A model generated the notes under the pieces. It was not told the DNA's origin. It did not search any database and was given only the letters and a program-made list of their open reading frames with translations. Shown here in pieces: positions 1 through 6,728 of a stretch of DNA of 10,056 nt. Origin of the DNA: an uncultured Bacilli bacterium (GTDB lineage Bacteria > Bacillota_I > Bacilli_A > RF39 > UBA660); contig CATKYP010000024.1 of NCBI GenBank assembly GCA_949840855.1, positions 1 through 10,056 on the forward strand. Reading direction: 5' to 3'. The position numbers and the translations under genes were made by a program. Positions within the stretch are counted from its first letter, which is position 1. Each line of letters begins with the position of its first letter.

Positions 1-24
1 TATAATATATTTAAAATAGAGGTG
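1..24 (+). promoter_or_regulatory. Possible -10 box and ribosome binding site of the surface-protein gene
   Basis: A TATAAT hexamer lies at 1-6 and a Shine-Dalgarno-like AGAGGTG at 18-24, six bases before the ATG at 31. If the hexamer is a real -10 box, transcription would start near 12-14 and the leader would be under 20 bases. The -35 region falls outside the window, so the promoter cannot be verified, and TATAAT-like strings are common in DNA this AT-rich. The ribosome binding site is convincing; the promoter is tentative. Confidence 0.4.
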
Positions 25-30
25 TAAAAT

Positions 31-1164
31 ATGAAAAAAATTATGTTAATTATAATTACAGCAATGTTTCTAATCCCGTTTGATGTTAAAGCTGCTTCGA
101 TTACTGGTACCCAAATATCAGGAAAAAATTCTGTAAATATAGGTGAAAGTTTTTCCTTGTCGTTTCATATCAATTACTCAGGAATTCAAAAAACAGCATC
201 TGATTCTCCAGGTATAGCAGGAGTTATATTTGAACTTGAGTTTGATGATAACATCTTTTCTGTAACGGGGGTTTCAAACGGAGATGAATGGGATACAATA
301 GTAGGGAAAAGTGATGGAAAGTACTACGTATTTAGTACAATTAGAGAAAACAGCTCTTCAAAAGATAAATGTGCTGATGATGTACTGTATTGTGGAAACT
401 ATGTCGCAACCCTAACATTTTATGTAAAAGATACAAATGTACAAAACGCAGATATAAAAATGACGACTGCTGAAACAGTACTATTTAAAGTAAATTCAGA
501 TTATTCAGAAAATGATGCTATATTACTTAGCAGCACAAATGGCAAATCTCATAATATAAGCATAAATAAAACAAATAATAATATTCAAGAAGAACCACCA
601 AGCATTGCTTCTAATTCAAAGCCAAACAACATAATACCACAGATAGAACCAAAGGAAGTAGATACTAATAAACAACCTAATAGCAATAATACTCAAAACA
701 ATAACCCAGATCAAGAAAATAAAAATCAAGAAACTTCTAAAAACAACAATACTAATCTTTCATCATTAAAGATTAAAAATTATGATATTAATTTTGAAAA
801 AGGAAAAACCAAATATGTTATCTATATAAACAAAAATATAAACAAATTAAAAATAGAAGCAACACCAGAAGAGAAGACATCAACTATTAAAATAAAGGGA
901 GCAGATAATCTTAAGAAAAATAACTACGAAGTAGAAATAGAAGTAACAGCAGAAAACAATTCAAAAAAGACTTATACTGTAGTAGCTAAAACAATAAAGC
1001 AAACTAATATAGCACCATTTAAAATAAAACTAAGTAAAAAAAATATGCAAGCTATAATTAAAGTAGCAATTATTGCTAGCTTACTGCTTATACCATTTTT
1101 TATAATAATATATTTAAAAAACAGAAAACTAAACAAATTATTTGATGATTTAGACAACATATAA
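31..1164 (+). CDS. Secreted membrane-anchored surface protein with cohesin-like and cadherin-like beta-sandwich domains
   Basis: This 377-residue protein has a signal peptide (Lys2-Lys3, hydrophobic core 4-17, likely cleavage after Ala21 or Ala22). Residues about 23-155 look like an immunoglobulin/cohesin-type beta domain, with alternating strands and segments such as VIFELEFDD and YVATLTFYV. Cys114 and Cys121 could form a small disulfide loop. An Asn/Gln/Pro/Lys-rich, low-complexity spacer covers about 176-242. Residues 243-320 match the pattern of the cadherin-like beta-sandwich family: LSSLKI at the start, a central KYVIYI strand, and KKTYTVVAKT at the end. A membrane helix (341-363) and a short charged tail (364-377) finish it, so most of the chain should lie outside the cell, tethered at the C-terminus. 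No catalytic motif is visible, so adhesion, scaffolding or ligand binding is inference. The domain names rest on pattern recognition, more securely for the C-terminal domain than the N-terminal one. A hairpin and a new promoter separate it from hrcA. Confidence 0.8.
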   Translation: MKKIMLIIITAMFLIPFDVKAASITGTQISGKNSVNIGESFSLSFHINYSGIQKTASDSPGIAGVIFELEFDDNIFSVTGVSNGDEWDTIVGKSDGKYYVFSTIRENSSSKDKCADDVLYCGNYVATLTFYVKDTNVQNADIKMTTAETVLFKVNSDYSENDAILLSSTNGKSHNISINKTNNNIQEEPPSIASNSKPNNIIPQIEPKEVDTNKQPNSNNTQNNNPDQENKNQETSKNNNTNLSSLKIKNYDINFEKGKTKYVIYINKNINKLKIEATPEEKTSTIKIKGADNLKKNNYEVEIEVTAENNSKKTYTVVAKTIKQTNIAPFKIKLSKKNMQAIIKVAIIASLLLIPFFIIIYLKNRKLNKLFDDLDNI

Positions 1165-1182
1165 TAATTAAAAATATTTATT

Positions 1183-1215
1183 ATTTACCTATTAGAAAAA
1201 ATCTAATAGGTAAAT
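1183..1215 (+). terminator. Perfect 14-bp hairpin after the surface-protein gene, probable terminator with weak U-tract
   Basis: The arm ATTTACCTATTAGA (1183-1196) is the exact reverse complement of 1202-1215, with a five-A loop (1197-1201). It starts 18 bases after the stop codon, where a terminator is expected. The bases after the stem (TCATATTGT) are not a proper U-tract, and on the minus strand the T-rich stretch begins several bases beyond the stem. It may be an inefficient or Rho-assisted terminator, or a stabilising mRNA 3' end. The hairpin itself is certain; the function is inferred. Confidence 0.55.
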
Positions 1216-1242
1216 TCATATTGTAAATAAATCAGTTGCCAC

Positions 1243-1260
1243 ACATCTTTTAAAAGATGT
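1243..1260. repeat. 18-bp perfect palindrome upstream of the hrcA promoter
   Basis: ACATCTTTT is followed directly by its reverse complement AAAAGATGT. The palindrome ends 22 bases before the -35 hexamer and 9 bases before the distal CIRCE-like site. No T-run follows it on either strand, so it is not a standard terminator. It lies where an activator or a second repressor could bind, but I do not recognise it as a known operator; it does not resemble the CtsR repeat. Its role is unknown. Confidence 0.45.
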
Positions 1261-1269
1261 CGAAAAAAA

Positions 1270-1296
1270 TTAGCAAAATAAGTTGACAAGTGCTAA
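1270..1296. promoter_or_regulatory. Distal CIRCE-like operator (degenerate), overlapping the -35 box
   Basis: The CIRCE consensus is TTAGCACTC-N9-GAGTGCTAA. Here the left arm is TTAGCAAAA (1270-1278, 6 of 9 matches) and the right arm AAGTGCTAA (1288-1296, 8 of 9), with a spacer of exactly nine bases (1279-1287). The arms pair over TTAGCA/TGCTAA. The -35 hexamer TTGACA (1283-1288) lies inside the site, so bound HrcA would block RNA polymerase. The exact spacing and position argue for a genuine, weaker second HrcA site rather than a chance match. Confidence 0.65.
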
Positions 1297-1312
1297 TTAT
1301 TGAGCATATAAT
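1283..1312 (+). promoter_or_regulatory. Sigma-A-type promoter of the hrcA-grpE-dnaK-pepF-dnaJ operon
   Basis: A consensus -35 box TTGACA (1283-1288) and a consensus -10 box TATAAT (1307-1312) are separated by 18 bases, close to the ideal 17. Predicted transcription start is about 1318-1321, inside the proximal CIRCE left arm. Both boxes being perfect suggests strong basal transcription held down by repression, as is usual for HrcA-controlled operons. Confidence 0.88.
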
Positions 1313-1316
1313 ATTA

Positions 1317-1343
1317 TTAGCACTCAGGAAATTATAGTGCTAG
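1317..1343. promoter_or_regulatory. Proximal CIRCE operator (HrcA binding site)
   Basis: The left arm TTAGCACTC (1317-1325) is a perfect consensus half-site. After a nine-base spacer (1326-1334) the right arm TAGTGCTAG (1335-1343) matches 7 of 9; the arms pair over the seven-base core AGTGCTA. The element spans the predicted transcription start, so HrcA bound here should block initiation. Its last two bases overlap the hrcA Shine-Dalgarno site, so as an mRNA hairpin it could also affect hrcA translation. Confidence 0.92.
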
Positions 1344-1348
1344 GAGGT
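1342..1348 (+). promoter_or_regulatory. hrcA ribosome binding site that fixes the start codon
   Basis: AGGAGGT is a full anti-16S complement, placed six bases before the ATG at 1355. An in-frame GTG at 1337 lies upstream of this site and inside the CIRCE right arm, so it is a poor start. Starting at 1355 gives the N-terminus MLTKRQ, which is typical of HrcA proteins. Confidence 0.85.
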
Positions 1349-1354
1349 AAAAGC

Positions 1355-2353
1355 ATGCTTACCAAAAGACAAAATAATATTCTAAAACTCATAGTAGAAG
1401 AATATATTCAGCTTGCAAAGCCTGTAGGTTCAGACCTAATATCTAAAAAGATAAACTGTTCGCCAGCAACTGCAAGAAATGAGATGAGTGATTTAGAAGA
1501 GATTGGTCTACTTGAAAAAACTCACACATCAAGTGGTAGAATACCAAGCGCTACAGGTTATAATTACTATATAAAAAACTTAATGGACAGAAAGAAAATG
1601 AAAAAATCTGATATGGAAAAATTAGAAATCATTTTCAATAACCATCAGCTAGCCTTATCTGATTGTATATCTAAAAGCTTACAAGTAGTTTCTGATATGA
1701 CAAGTTATACAAGTGTTATACTAGGCTCTAATTCTCATGATAACTTGCTAAAATTAATAGAAGTGGTTCCAATAGGTGAAAATGCTATGACAATAATTGT
1801 TGTAACAGATAAAGGACATGTCGAAAACAAAACTATCGTTCTAGAAGATGTAGAAATCGAAGATGTAAAAAAGACAGTATCCTTAATTAATAATTTAATT
1901 ACAGGAACACCAATAGATGAAGTAAGTATGAAACTAGAATATGAGGTTAAACCGATTATTGGCAAGTACGTAAATCAGCATGAACAAATTTATAATGCCT
2001 TTTACCACGTGTTTACAGATTTTACTGATAATAACTCAGTTAATGTTGTAGGCAAAAATAAATTCCTTGAACAGCCAGAATTTTCAAGTTTAGAAAAAAT
2101 AAAAGGAATATACAACAAACTTGATAATAAAGATATCTTAAGAAAAATTACCAGTAAAAACAATGATGACTCAAAAGATATAGAAATATATATAGGTGAA
2201 GAAAGTCAAATAGATGAAGATATGGCAGTTATCAAGACAAAATACAAAACAAAAACAGATGAGGGAACCATTGCAATCATTGGTCCTAAACGTATGGAAT
2301 ATGAACGAGTAATAAATTTATTAGAATTCATAAAAGAAAATATTGAAAGGTAG
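1355..2353 (+). CDS. hrcA: Heat-inducible transcription repressor HrcA
   Basis: HrcA is the cytoplasmic repressor that binds CIRCE operators; in the family its folding depends on chaperonin, which couples repression to misfolded-protein load. With the ATG at 1355 the protein has 332 residues, near the usual 340. The N-terminal winged helix-turn-helix (about 1-75) contains the family signature SPATARNEM (36-44) and the wing segment SSGRIPS (59-65). A GAF-like effector and dimerisation region follows (roughly 95-325), including the TDEGTIAIIGPKRMEYERVI-type end that closes HrcA proteins. It is the first gene of the operon, directly behind two CIRCE-type sites, so autoregulation is expected. Its stop codon lies 7 bases before the grpE start. 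No groEL, the usual folding partner, is in this window. Identification is firm. Confidence 0.97.
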   Translation: MLTKRQNNILKLIVEEYIQLAKPVGSDLISKKINCSPATARNEMSDLEEIGLLEKTHTSSGRIPSATGYNYYIKNLMDRKKMKKSDMEKLEIIFNNHQLALSDCISKSLQVVSDMTSYTSVILGSNSHDNLLKLIEVVPIGENAMTIIVVTDKGHVENKTIVLEDVEIEDVKKTVSLINNLITGTPIDEVSMKLEYEVKPIIGKYVNQHEQIYNAFYHVFTDFTDNNSVNVVGKNKFLEQPEFSSLEKIKGIYNKLDNKDILRKITSKNNDDSKDIEIYIGEESQIDEDMAVIKTKYKTKTDEGTIAIIGPKRMEYERVINLLEFIKENIER

Positions 2354-2360
2354 GTAAACT

Positions 2361-3023
2361 ATGCAAGAAGAAAAAGAAAAGCTTGAAAAAAACGAAAACC
2401 AAGATAAAGAAGAATGTGGATGTGTAAACGGTTGTTGTGAAATAAAGATAGAAGATGATGATAGCTCTTCTGATGAAGGAAAAGAAAAAGAAAAAAACAA
2501 AAAGTGTCACAAAAAAGAAAACAAGGAGCTACTAGAACTAAAAGAACAACTAGAAAAGAAAGAACAAGAAAATAAAGAATTATTAGAAAAAGTAAAGTAT
2601 TCTCAAGCTGAACTTGTGAATTATAGACGTAGAAAAGATGAAGAAACAGAAAACTTATTAAAATATTCTAATAAAGATATAATAGCAGATATTATTCCGA
2701 TAATAGATAATTTTGAAAGAGCGATATCATTAGATGATAATAATCTAGAAGATGAATTATCTAAATTCTTAGCAGGATTTAAAATGATATATTCTCAGTT
2801 AACAGAAGTACTGAGAAGTTATGATGTAACAACAATTGAAAGACGTGGAGAAATATTTGATAGCACTCAAGAACAAGCTTTAATGACTGATACTGTAGAA
2901 GGAAAACAAGATGACGAAGTTCTAGAAGTATTACTAAAAGGTTATAAATTAAAAGACAGGGTAATAAGACCTGCCACAGTTAAAGTAAATAAAATCGAAG
3001 AAATTGAAAGTGAGGAGAAATAA
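2361..3023 (+). CDS. grpE: Nucleotide exchange factor GrpE with a Cys-rich acidic N-terminal tail
   Basis: GrpE releases ADP from DnaK and so drives the Hsp70 cycle; the family works as a dimer. The 220 residues show an acidic/lysine-rich tail (1-52), a long coiled coil (about 53-110, with AELVNYRRR) and a C-terminal beta domain that binds DnaK, ending in the signature RVIRPATVKVNK. DNFERAI in the helical region is also typical. The tail carries five cysteines: C19 and C21 (CGC), C25 and C26 (CC), and C49 followed by His50. This could bind metal or respond to redox state; GrpE tails usually lack such a cluster, and the role is inference. The ribosome binding site GGTAGG overlaps the hrcA stop codon, suggesting translational coupling; the dnaK start is 2 bases after its own stop. 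Confidence 0.96.
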   Translation: MQEEKEKLEKNENQDKEECGCVNGCCEIKIEDDDSSSDEGKEKEKNKKCHKKENKELLELKEQLEKKEQENKELLEKVKYSQAELVNYRRRKDEETENLLKYSNKDIIADIIPIIDNFERAISLDDNNLEDELSKFLAGFKMIYSQLTEVLRSYDVTTIERRGEIFDSTQEQALMTDTVEGKQDDEVLEVLLKGYKLKDRVIRPATVKVNKIEEIESEEK

Positions 3024-3025
3024 TT

Positions 3026-4855
3026 ATGAGTAAAATAATAGGAATTGATTTAGGTACAACAAACAGTTGTGTCGCAGTTTTAGAAGCAGGAGAAGGAAAA
3101 GTTATTCCTAATAAAGAAGGAGGAAGAACTACTCCATCAGTTGTTTCATTTAATAAAGATGGTGAAAAAAGTGTAGGAGATGCCGCTAAACGTCAAGCTT
3201 TAACTAACAAAGATACTATTTCAAGTATTAAAAGACTAATGGGAACTAGTAAAAAAGTAGAAATAAAAGGTAAGAAATATACTCCAGAAGAAGTATCTGC
3301 TATGATACTAAGTCACCTAAAAGACTATGCTGAAGATTATTTAGGAGAGAAAGTTGATCGTGCAGTAATAACTGTTCCAGCATATTTCAACGATGCTCAA
3401 CGTCAAGCAACAAAGAATGCTGGTAAAATTGCAGGACTTACAGTTGAAAGAATTATTAACGAGCCAACTGCAGCAGCACTTGCTTATGGATTAGACAAAC
3501 AAGATACTTCACAAACTATACTTGTATATGACCTAGGTGGTGGAACATTCGATGTTTCAATACTTGAATTAGGAGATGGAGTAGTTGAAGTTAAATCAAC
3601 TAATGGTGATAATAATCTTGGTGGAGATGACTTTGATAAATGCATTATTGACTACTTAGTAGATACATTCAAAAAAGACAATGGCATTGATCTATCTAAA
3701 GACAAAATGGCTATGCAAAGACTTAAAGAAGTTGCTGAAAAAGCTAAAAAAGATTTATCAGGTATTACTTCAACTCAAATATCAGCACCATTTATCGCTC
3801 AGGGAGAGGATGGAGGACCACTTCACTTAGATGTAACTCTAACTCGTGCTAAATTTGAAGATTTAATTCGTGATTTAGTAAAATCAACACTTAAACCAGT
3901 AAGAAATGCTTTGAAAGATGCAAATCTTAAGAAAGAGGATATTGACAAAATCTTATTTGTTGGAGGATCAACTCGTATTCCAATGGTTTATGATGTTGTT
4001 AAAGAAGAACTTGGCAAAGACCCATCAAGAGAAGTTAATCCAGATGAAGTTGTTGCAATGGGAGCAGCTATTCAAGGTGGAGTTTTAACAGGGGATGTTA
4101 ATGATATAGTTCTACTTGATGTTACACCACTTTCACTTGGACTAGAAACTTTAGGTGGAGTTATGACAACTTTAATTCCTAGAAACACTACTATTCCAAC
4201 ATCTAAAAAAGAAGTATTCTCAACTGCTCAAGATAACCAACCAGCAGTAGATATTCACGTATTACAAGGTGAACGTCCAATGGCAGCAGATAATAAAACT
4301 CTAGGAAACTTCCAATTATCAGGAATACCTGCAGCTCGCCGTGGAGTACCTCAAATAGAAGTTACTTTTGATATAGATGCTAATGGTATTGTTAATGTTA
4401 CCGCTAAAGATTTAGGTACTAATAAATCTCAAAAAATAACAATTACATCAAATACTAACTTATCAGATGAAGAAGTAGAAAAAATGATGAAAGAAGCTGA
4501 AGCAAATAAAGAAGCTGACGATAAGAGAAAAGAAGAAGCTGAACTTAGAAATGATGCTGAACAATTATGTTTCCAAACAGAAAGCTCATTAAAAGACTTT
4601 AAAGATAAGATAGATGATAAAGAAAAAGAAGAAACAGAAGACTTAATAAAAGAAGTTAGAGAATGTTTAACAAAAGATGAGCTTGATATAGATAAACTAA
4701 AGGAAAAGAAAGATGCCCTACAAGAAAAAGCAATCGAAATGGCAAGTAAAGTTTATCAACAAGCATCTCCTGAAAACGAAGAAAATACAAAAGAAGAAAA
4801 TAGCACAGATAAAAAAGACGATAACATAAAAGATGCTGATTACGAAGAAAAATAA
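3026..4855 (+). CDS. dnaK: Chaperone protein DnaK (Hsp70)
   Basis: This is the ATP-dependent Hsp70 chaperone of the cytoplasm, working with DnaJ and GrpE. The 609 residues match the length of Bacillus DnaK. ATPase domain signatures include IDLGTTNS (7-14, with conserved Cys15), the catalytic Lys69, NEPTAAALAYG (145-155), DLGGGTFDVS (169-178) and VGGSTRIP (312-319). The interdomain linker VLLDVTPL is at 362-369, the substrate-binding beta domain runs to about 475, and a helical lid follows with a charged tail ending KDADYEEK. The segment after Lys69 is short, lacking the roughly 24-residue insertion of proteobacterial DnaK, a Gram-positive-type signature. A GAGGAG site (3012-3017) lies inside the end of grpE, eight bases before the ATG. 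Codon use is as AT-rich as its neighbours. Identification is firm. Confidence 0.99.
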   Translation: MSKIIGIDLGTTNSCVAVLEAGEGKVIPNKEGGRTTPSVVSFNKDGEKSVGDAAKRQALTNKDTISSIKRLMGTSKKVEIKGKKYTPEEVSAMILSHLKDYAEDYLGEKVDRAVITVPAYFNDAQRQATKNAGKIAGLTVERIINEPTAAALAYGLDKQDTSQTILVYDLGGGTFDVSILELGDGVVEVKSTNGDNNLGGDDFDKCIIDYLVDTFKKDNGIDLSKDKMAMQRLKEVAEKAKKDLSGITSTQISAPFIAQGEDGGPLHLDVTLTRAKFEDLIRDLVKSTLKPVRNALKDANLKKEDIDKILFVGGSTRIPMVYDVVKEELGKDPSREVNPDEVVAMGAAIQGGVLTGDVNDIVLLDVTPLSLGLETLGGVMTTLIPRNTTIPTSKKEVFSTAQDNQPAVDIHVLQGERPMAADNKTLGNFQLSGIPAARRGVPQIEVTFDIDANGIVNVTAKDLGTNKSQKITITSNTNLSDEEVEKMMKEAEANKEADDKRKEEAELRNDAEQLCFQTESSLKDFKDKIDDKEKEETEDLIKEVRECLTKDELDIDKLKEKKDALQEKAIEMASKVYQQASPENEENTKEENSTDKKDDNIKDADYEEK

Positions 4856-4863
4856 GAGTATAG

Positions 4864-4896
4864 ATTAAGAAGTAGTTAATAAAACTGCTTCTTAAT
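4864..4896 (+). other. 14-bp hairpin between dnaK and pepF, possible attenuator or mRNA processing site
   Basis: The arm ATTAAGAAGTAGTT (4864-4877) pairs with 4883-4896, all 14 positions pairing with one G-U wobble, around a five-base loop (4878-4882). It starts 9 bases after the dnaK stop. No U-run follows (TCGTAATATT comes next), so full termination is unlikely. A stem here could protect the 3' end of the hrcA-grpE-dnaK part of the message, or dampen pepF-dnaJ expression. It has the same stem length, loop size and 33-nt total as the hairpin at 1183-1215. Structure clear, function inferred. Confidence 0.55.
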
Positions 4897-4919
4897 TCGT
4901 AATATTAATAGGAGCTAAA

Positions 4920-6710
4920 ATGATGAATAAAAAAAGATCTGAAACAAACGCAGAAGACAAGTGGGATTTATTGCTAATCTATAAAAATGAGCACGCATTC
5001 AATAAGGACTTAGAAGAGGTTAATAAGGAAATAGATATTCTAAAAGATTTATTGCCAACATTTTTAGATACTAGTAAGGATTTTAAAAAGTATTATTTGC
5101 AAAAAGAAAAAACAGAAAGACTAATTGAAAAATTATTTGTTTATTCAAAATCTAAAAAAGACGAAGATATAGCGAATAATGTATCACAAGAATTATATGG
5201 AAAAGTATTAAACTTAGATACTAAATATGAAGAACAAATAGCAGAAGAAGTTTCCAAAATATTAAAAACAGATAAAAAAATAATAGATAGCTTTTTAAAC
5301 TCAGAAGATATGGATTCATACAATCATTACTTTGATAAAATTTTTGACAAAAAAGACCATATAGTAGATGAAAATACTGAAAAAGCTTTAGCAAAATATG
5401 AAAAGGTATTAAAAGGAAGTCAAACAACATATTCATATTTAGTTAATTCAGATATTAAGTTCCCTTCTATAAAGTATAAAGAAAAAACAATAGAGGTTAC
5501 AGAATCGATATATCCAGTATTAATAAAAAGTGATGATATAAATATTAGAAAAGAGGCATTTAAAAAATTATATGAAGCATATAAAAGCTTTGAAAACGTT
5601 ATAACATCAACATATTCACAAAATATATTATATAATGTTACAACAGCAAAACTAAGAAACTATAATAGTGTCTTAGAAATGAATTTAAAAAAAGATAAAC
5701 TTCCACTTGATATATATTATAACTTAATTAAAACAGTTAGAAAAAATTTATCATCGCTTCATAAATACTATCAATTAAAAAAGAAGATGTTACAAATAGA
5801 TAAAATGCACTTATATGATACATATATCAATGTAATTGGTAAAAATGATAAAACATATACTTTTGCCGAAGCACAAAAAATAGTTTTAAATGTCTTAGAT
5901 ATATTAGGAAAAGACTATGTATCTGTCATTAATAAAGCATTTAAAGAAAAATGGATAGATAAATATCCTAATGATGGAAAAGTAGAAGGAGCATATTCAA
6001 TTGTTACCAGAACCACTTGTCCTTACATACTTCTAAACTATGTAAATACATATTTCGATCTTAGAAGCTTAATACACGAGTTAGGACATTCTGTTCATAC
6101 TTTTTATGCCAACAAAGAAAATGAATTTCATAATGCAATATATCCCATATTTTTAGGAGAAATAGCATCTACTACCAATGAACTTTTATTAAGTAATTAT
6201 ATGTATGAAAATGCTAGTAGTAAAGAAGAAAAATTAATTATTCTAAATGAAAAATTAGATTTATTTAAATCAACAATTTTTAGACAAACAATGTTTTCTG
6301 AGTTTGAAGAGAAGGCATATAAATATGTAGAAGAAGATAATACTTTAACAAGCAAATATTTATATGATACATACTATAATTTAAATAAAGACTATTTTGG
6401 TCCTAATATTGAAATAGATGAAGAAATAGGATACGAATGGATGCGAATTCCACATTTTTATACTCCATTTTATGTATATCAATATGCCACTAGTTTAAGT
6501 ATTGCGTGTTATATTGTTGAAAATATTACAAACAAAACTCCAGGATTTAAGGAAAAGTATTTAAATTTCCTTAAATCTGGAGGAAAAGAATATCCTCTTG
6601 AAATATTAAAAATAATAGATATCGATTTAACAGATACAAAAATATATGAAAGTGCGATAAACTCATTTAAAGATACTCTTGAAAAGTTCGAGAATTTATA
6701 CTATAAATAG
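4920..6710 (+). CDS. pepF: Oligoendopeptidase F, M3-family zinc metallopeptidase
   Basis: PepF-type enzymes are cytoplasmic zinc peptidases that cut oligopeptides, typically from about 7 to 17 residues, and take part in peptide turnover. The 596-residue length is typical of the family. The zinc motif HELGH (386-390) gives two histidine ligands and the catalytic Glu387. Glu414 in the GEIASTTNE segment, 28 residues after His386, fits the third ligand position of M3 enzymes. A later His/Tyr-rich loop (His512 to Tyr522, HFYTPFYVYQY) matches the substrate-binding region of the family. The N-terminal stretch RSETNAEDKWDL also resembles PepF proteins. Two adjacent ATGs (4920, 4923) both suit the AGGAG at 4910-4914, so the start is uncertain by one codon. 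No signal peptide is seen. Its place between dnaK and dnaJ is unusual; a link to disposal of peptides from stress proteolysis is inference. Confidence 0.95.
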   Translation: MMNKKRSETNAEDKWDLLLIYKNEHAFNKDLEEVNKEIDILKDLLPTFLDTSKDFKKYYLQKEKTERLIEKLFVYSKSKKDEDIANNVSQELYGKVLNLDTKYEEQIAEEVSKILKTDKKIIDSFLNSEDMDSYNHYFDKIFDKKDHIVDENTEKALAKYEKVLKGSQTTYSYLVNSDIKFPSIKYKEKTIEVTESIYPVLIKSDDINIRKEAFKKLYEAYKSFENVITSTYSQNILYNVTTAKLRNYNSVLEMNLKKDKLPLDIYYNLIKTVRKNLSSLHKYYQLKKKMLQIDKMHLYDTYINVIGKNDKTYTFAEAQKIVLNVLDILGKDYVSVINKAFKEKWIDKYPNDGKVEGAYSIVTRTTCPYILLNYVNTYFDLRSLIHELGHSVHTFYANKENEFHNAIYPIFLGEIASTTNELLLSNYMYENASSKEEKLIILNEKLDLFKSTIFRQTMFSEFEEKAYKYVEEDNTLTSKYLYDTYYNLNKDYFGPNIEIDEEIGYEWMRIPHFYTPFYVYQYATSLSIACYIVENITNKTPGFKEKYLNFLKSGGKEYPLEILKIIDIDLTDTKIYESAINSFKDTLEKFENLYYK

Positions 6711-6728
6711 AAAGTAGTGAGGTAAATT

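Noticed and set aside
560..750. Dense AAT/AAC tracts that might be a repeat array or phase-variable tract
   Set aside because: They encode the Asn/Gln-rich spacer with irregular units; no uniform tandem period suited to slippage is visible.
972..1160. Minus-strand open frame inside the surface-protein gene
   Set aside because: It is the antisense of the membrane-helix region; the hydrophobic look comes from AT-rich complement, and no ribosome site is evident.
2328..2510. Phe-rich minus-strand frame over the grpE start
   Set aside because: The Phe runs are the complement of AAA/GAA codons in the Lys/Glu-rich GrpE tail; it is a shadow.
4856..4919. Internal promoter for pepF-dnaJ
   Set aside because: AT-rich hexamers occur near 4900-4908 but no paired -35/-10 boxes with sound spacing; read-through from the hrcA promoter explains expression.
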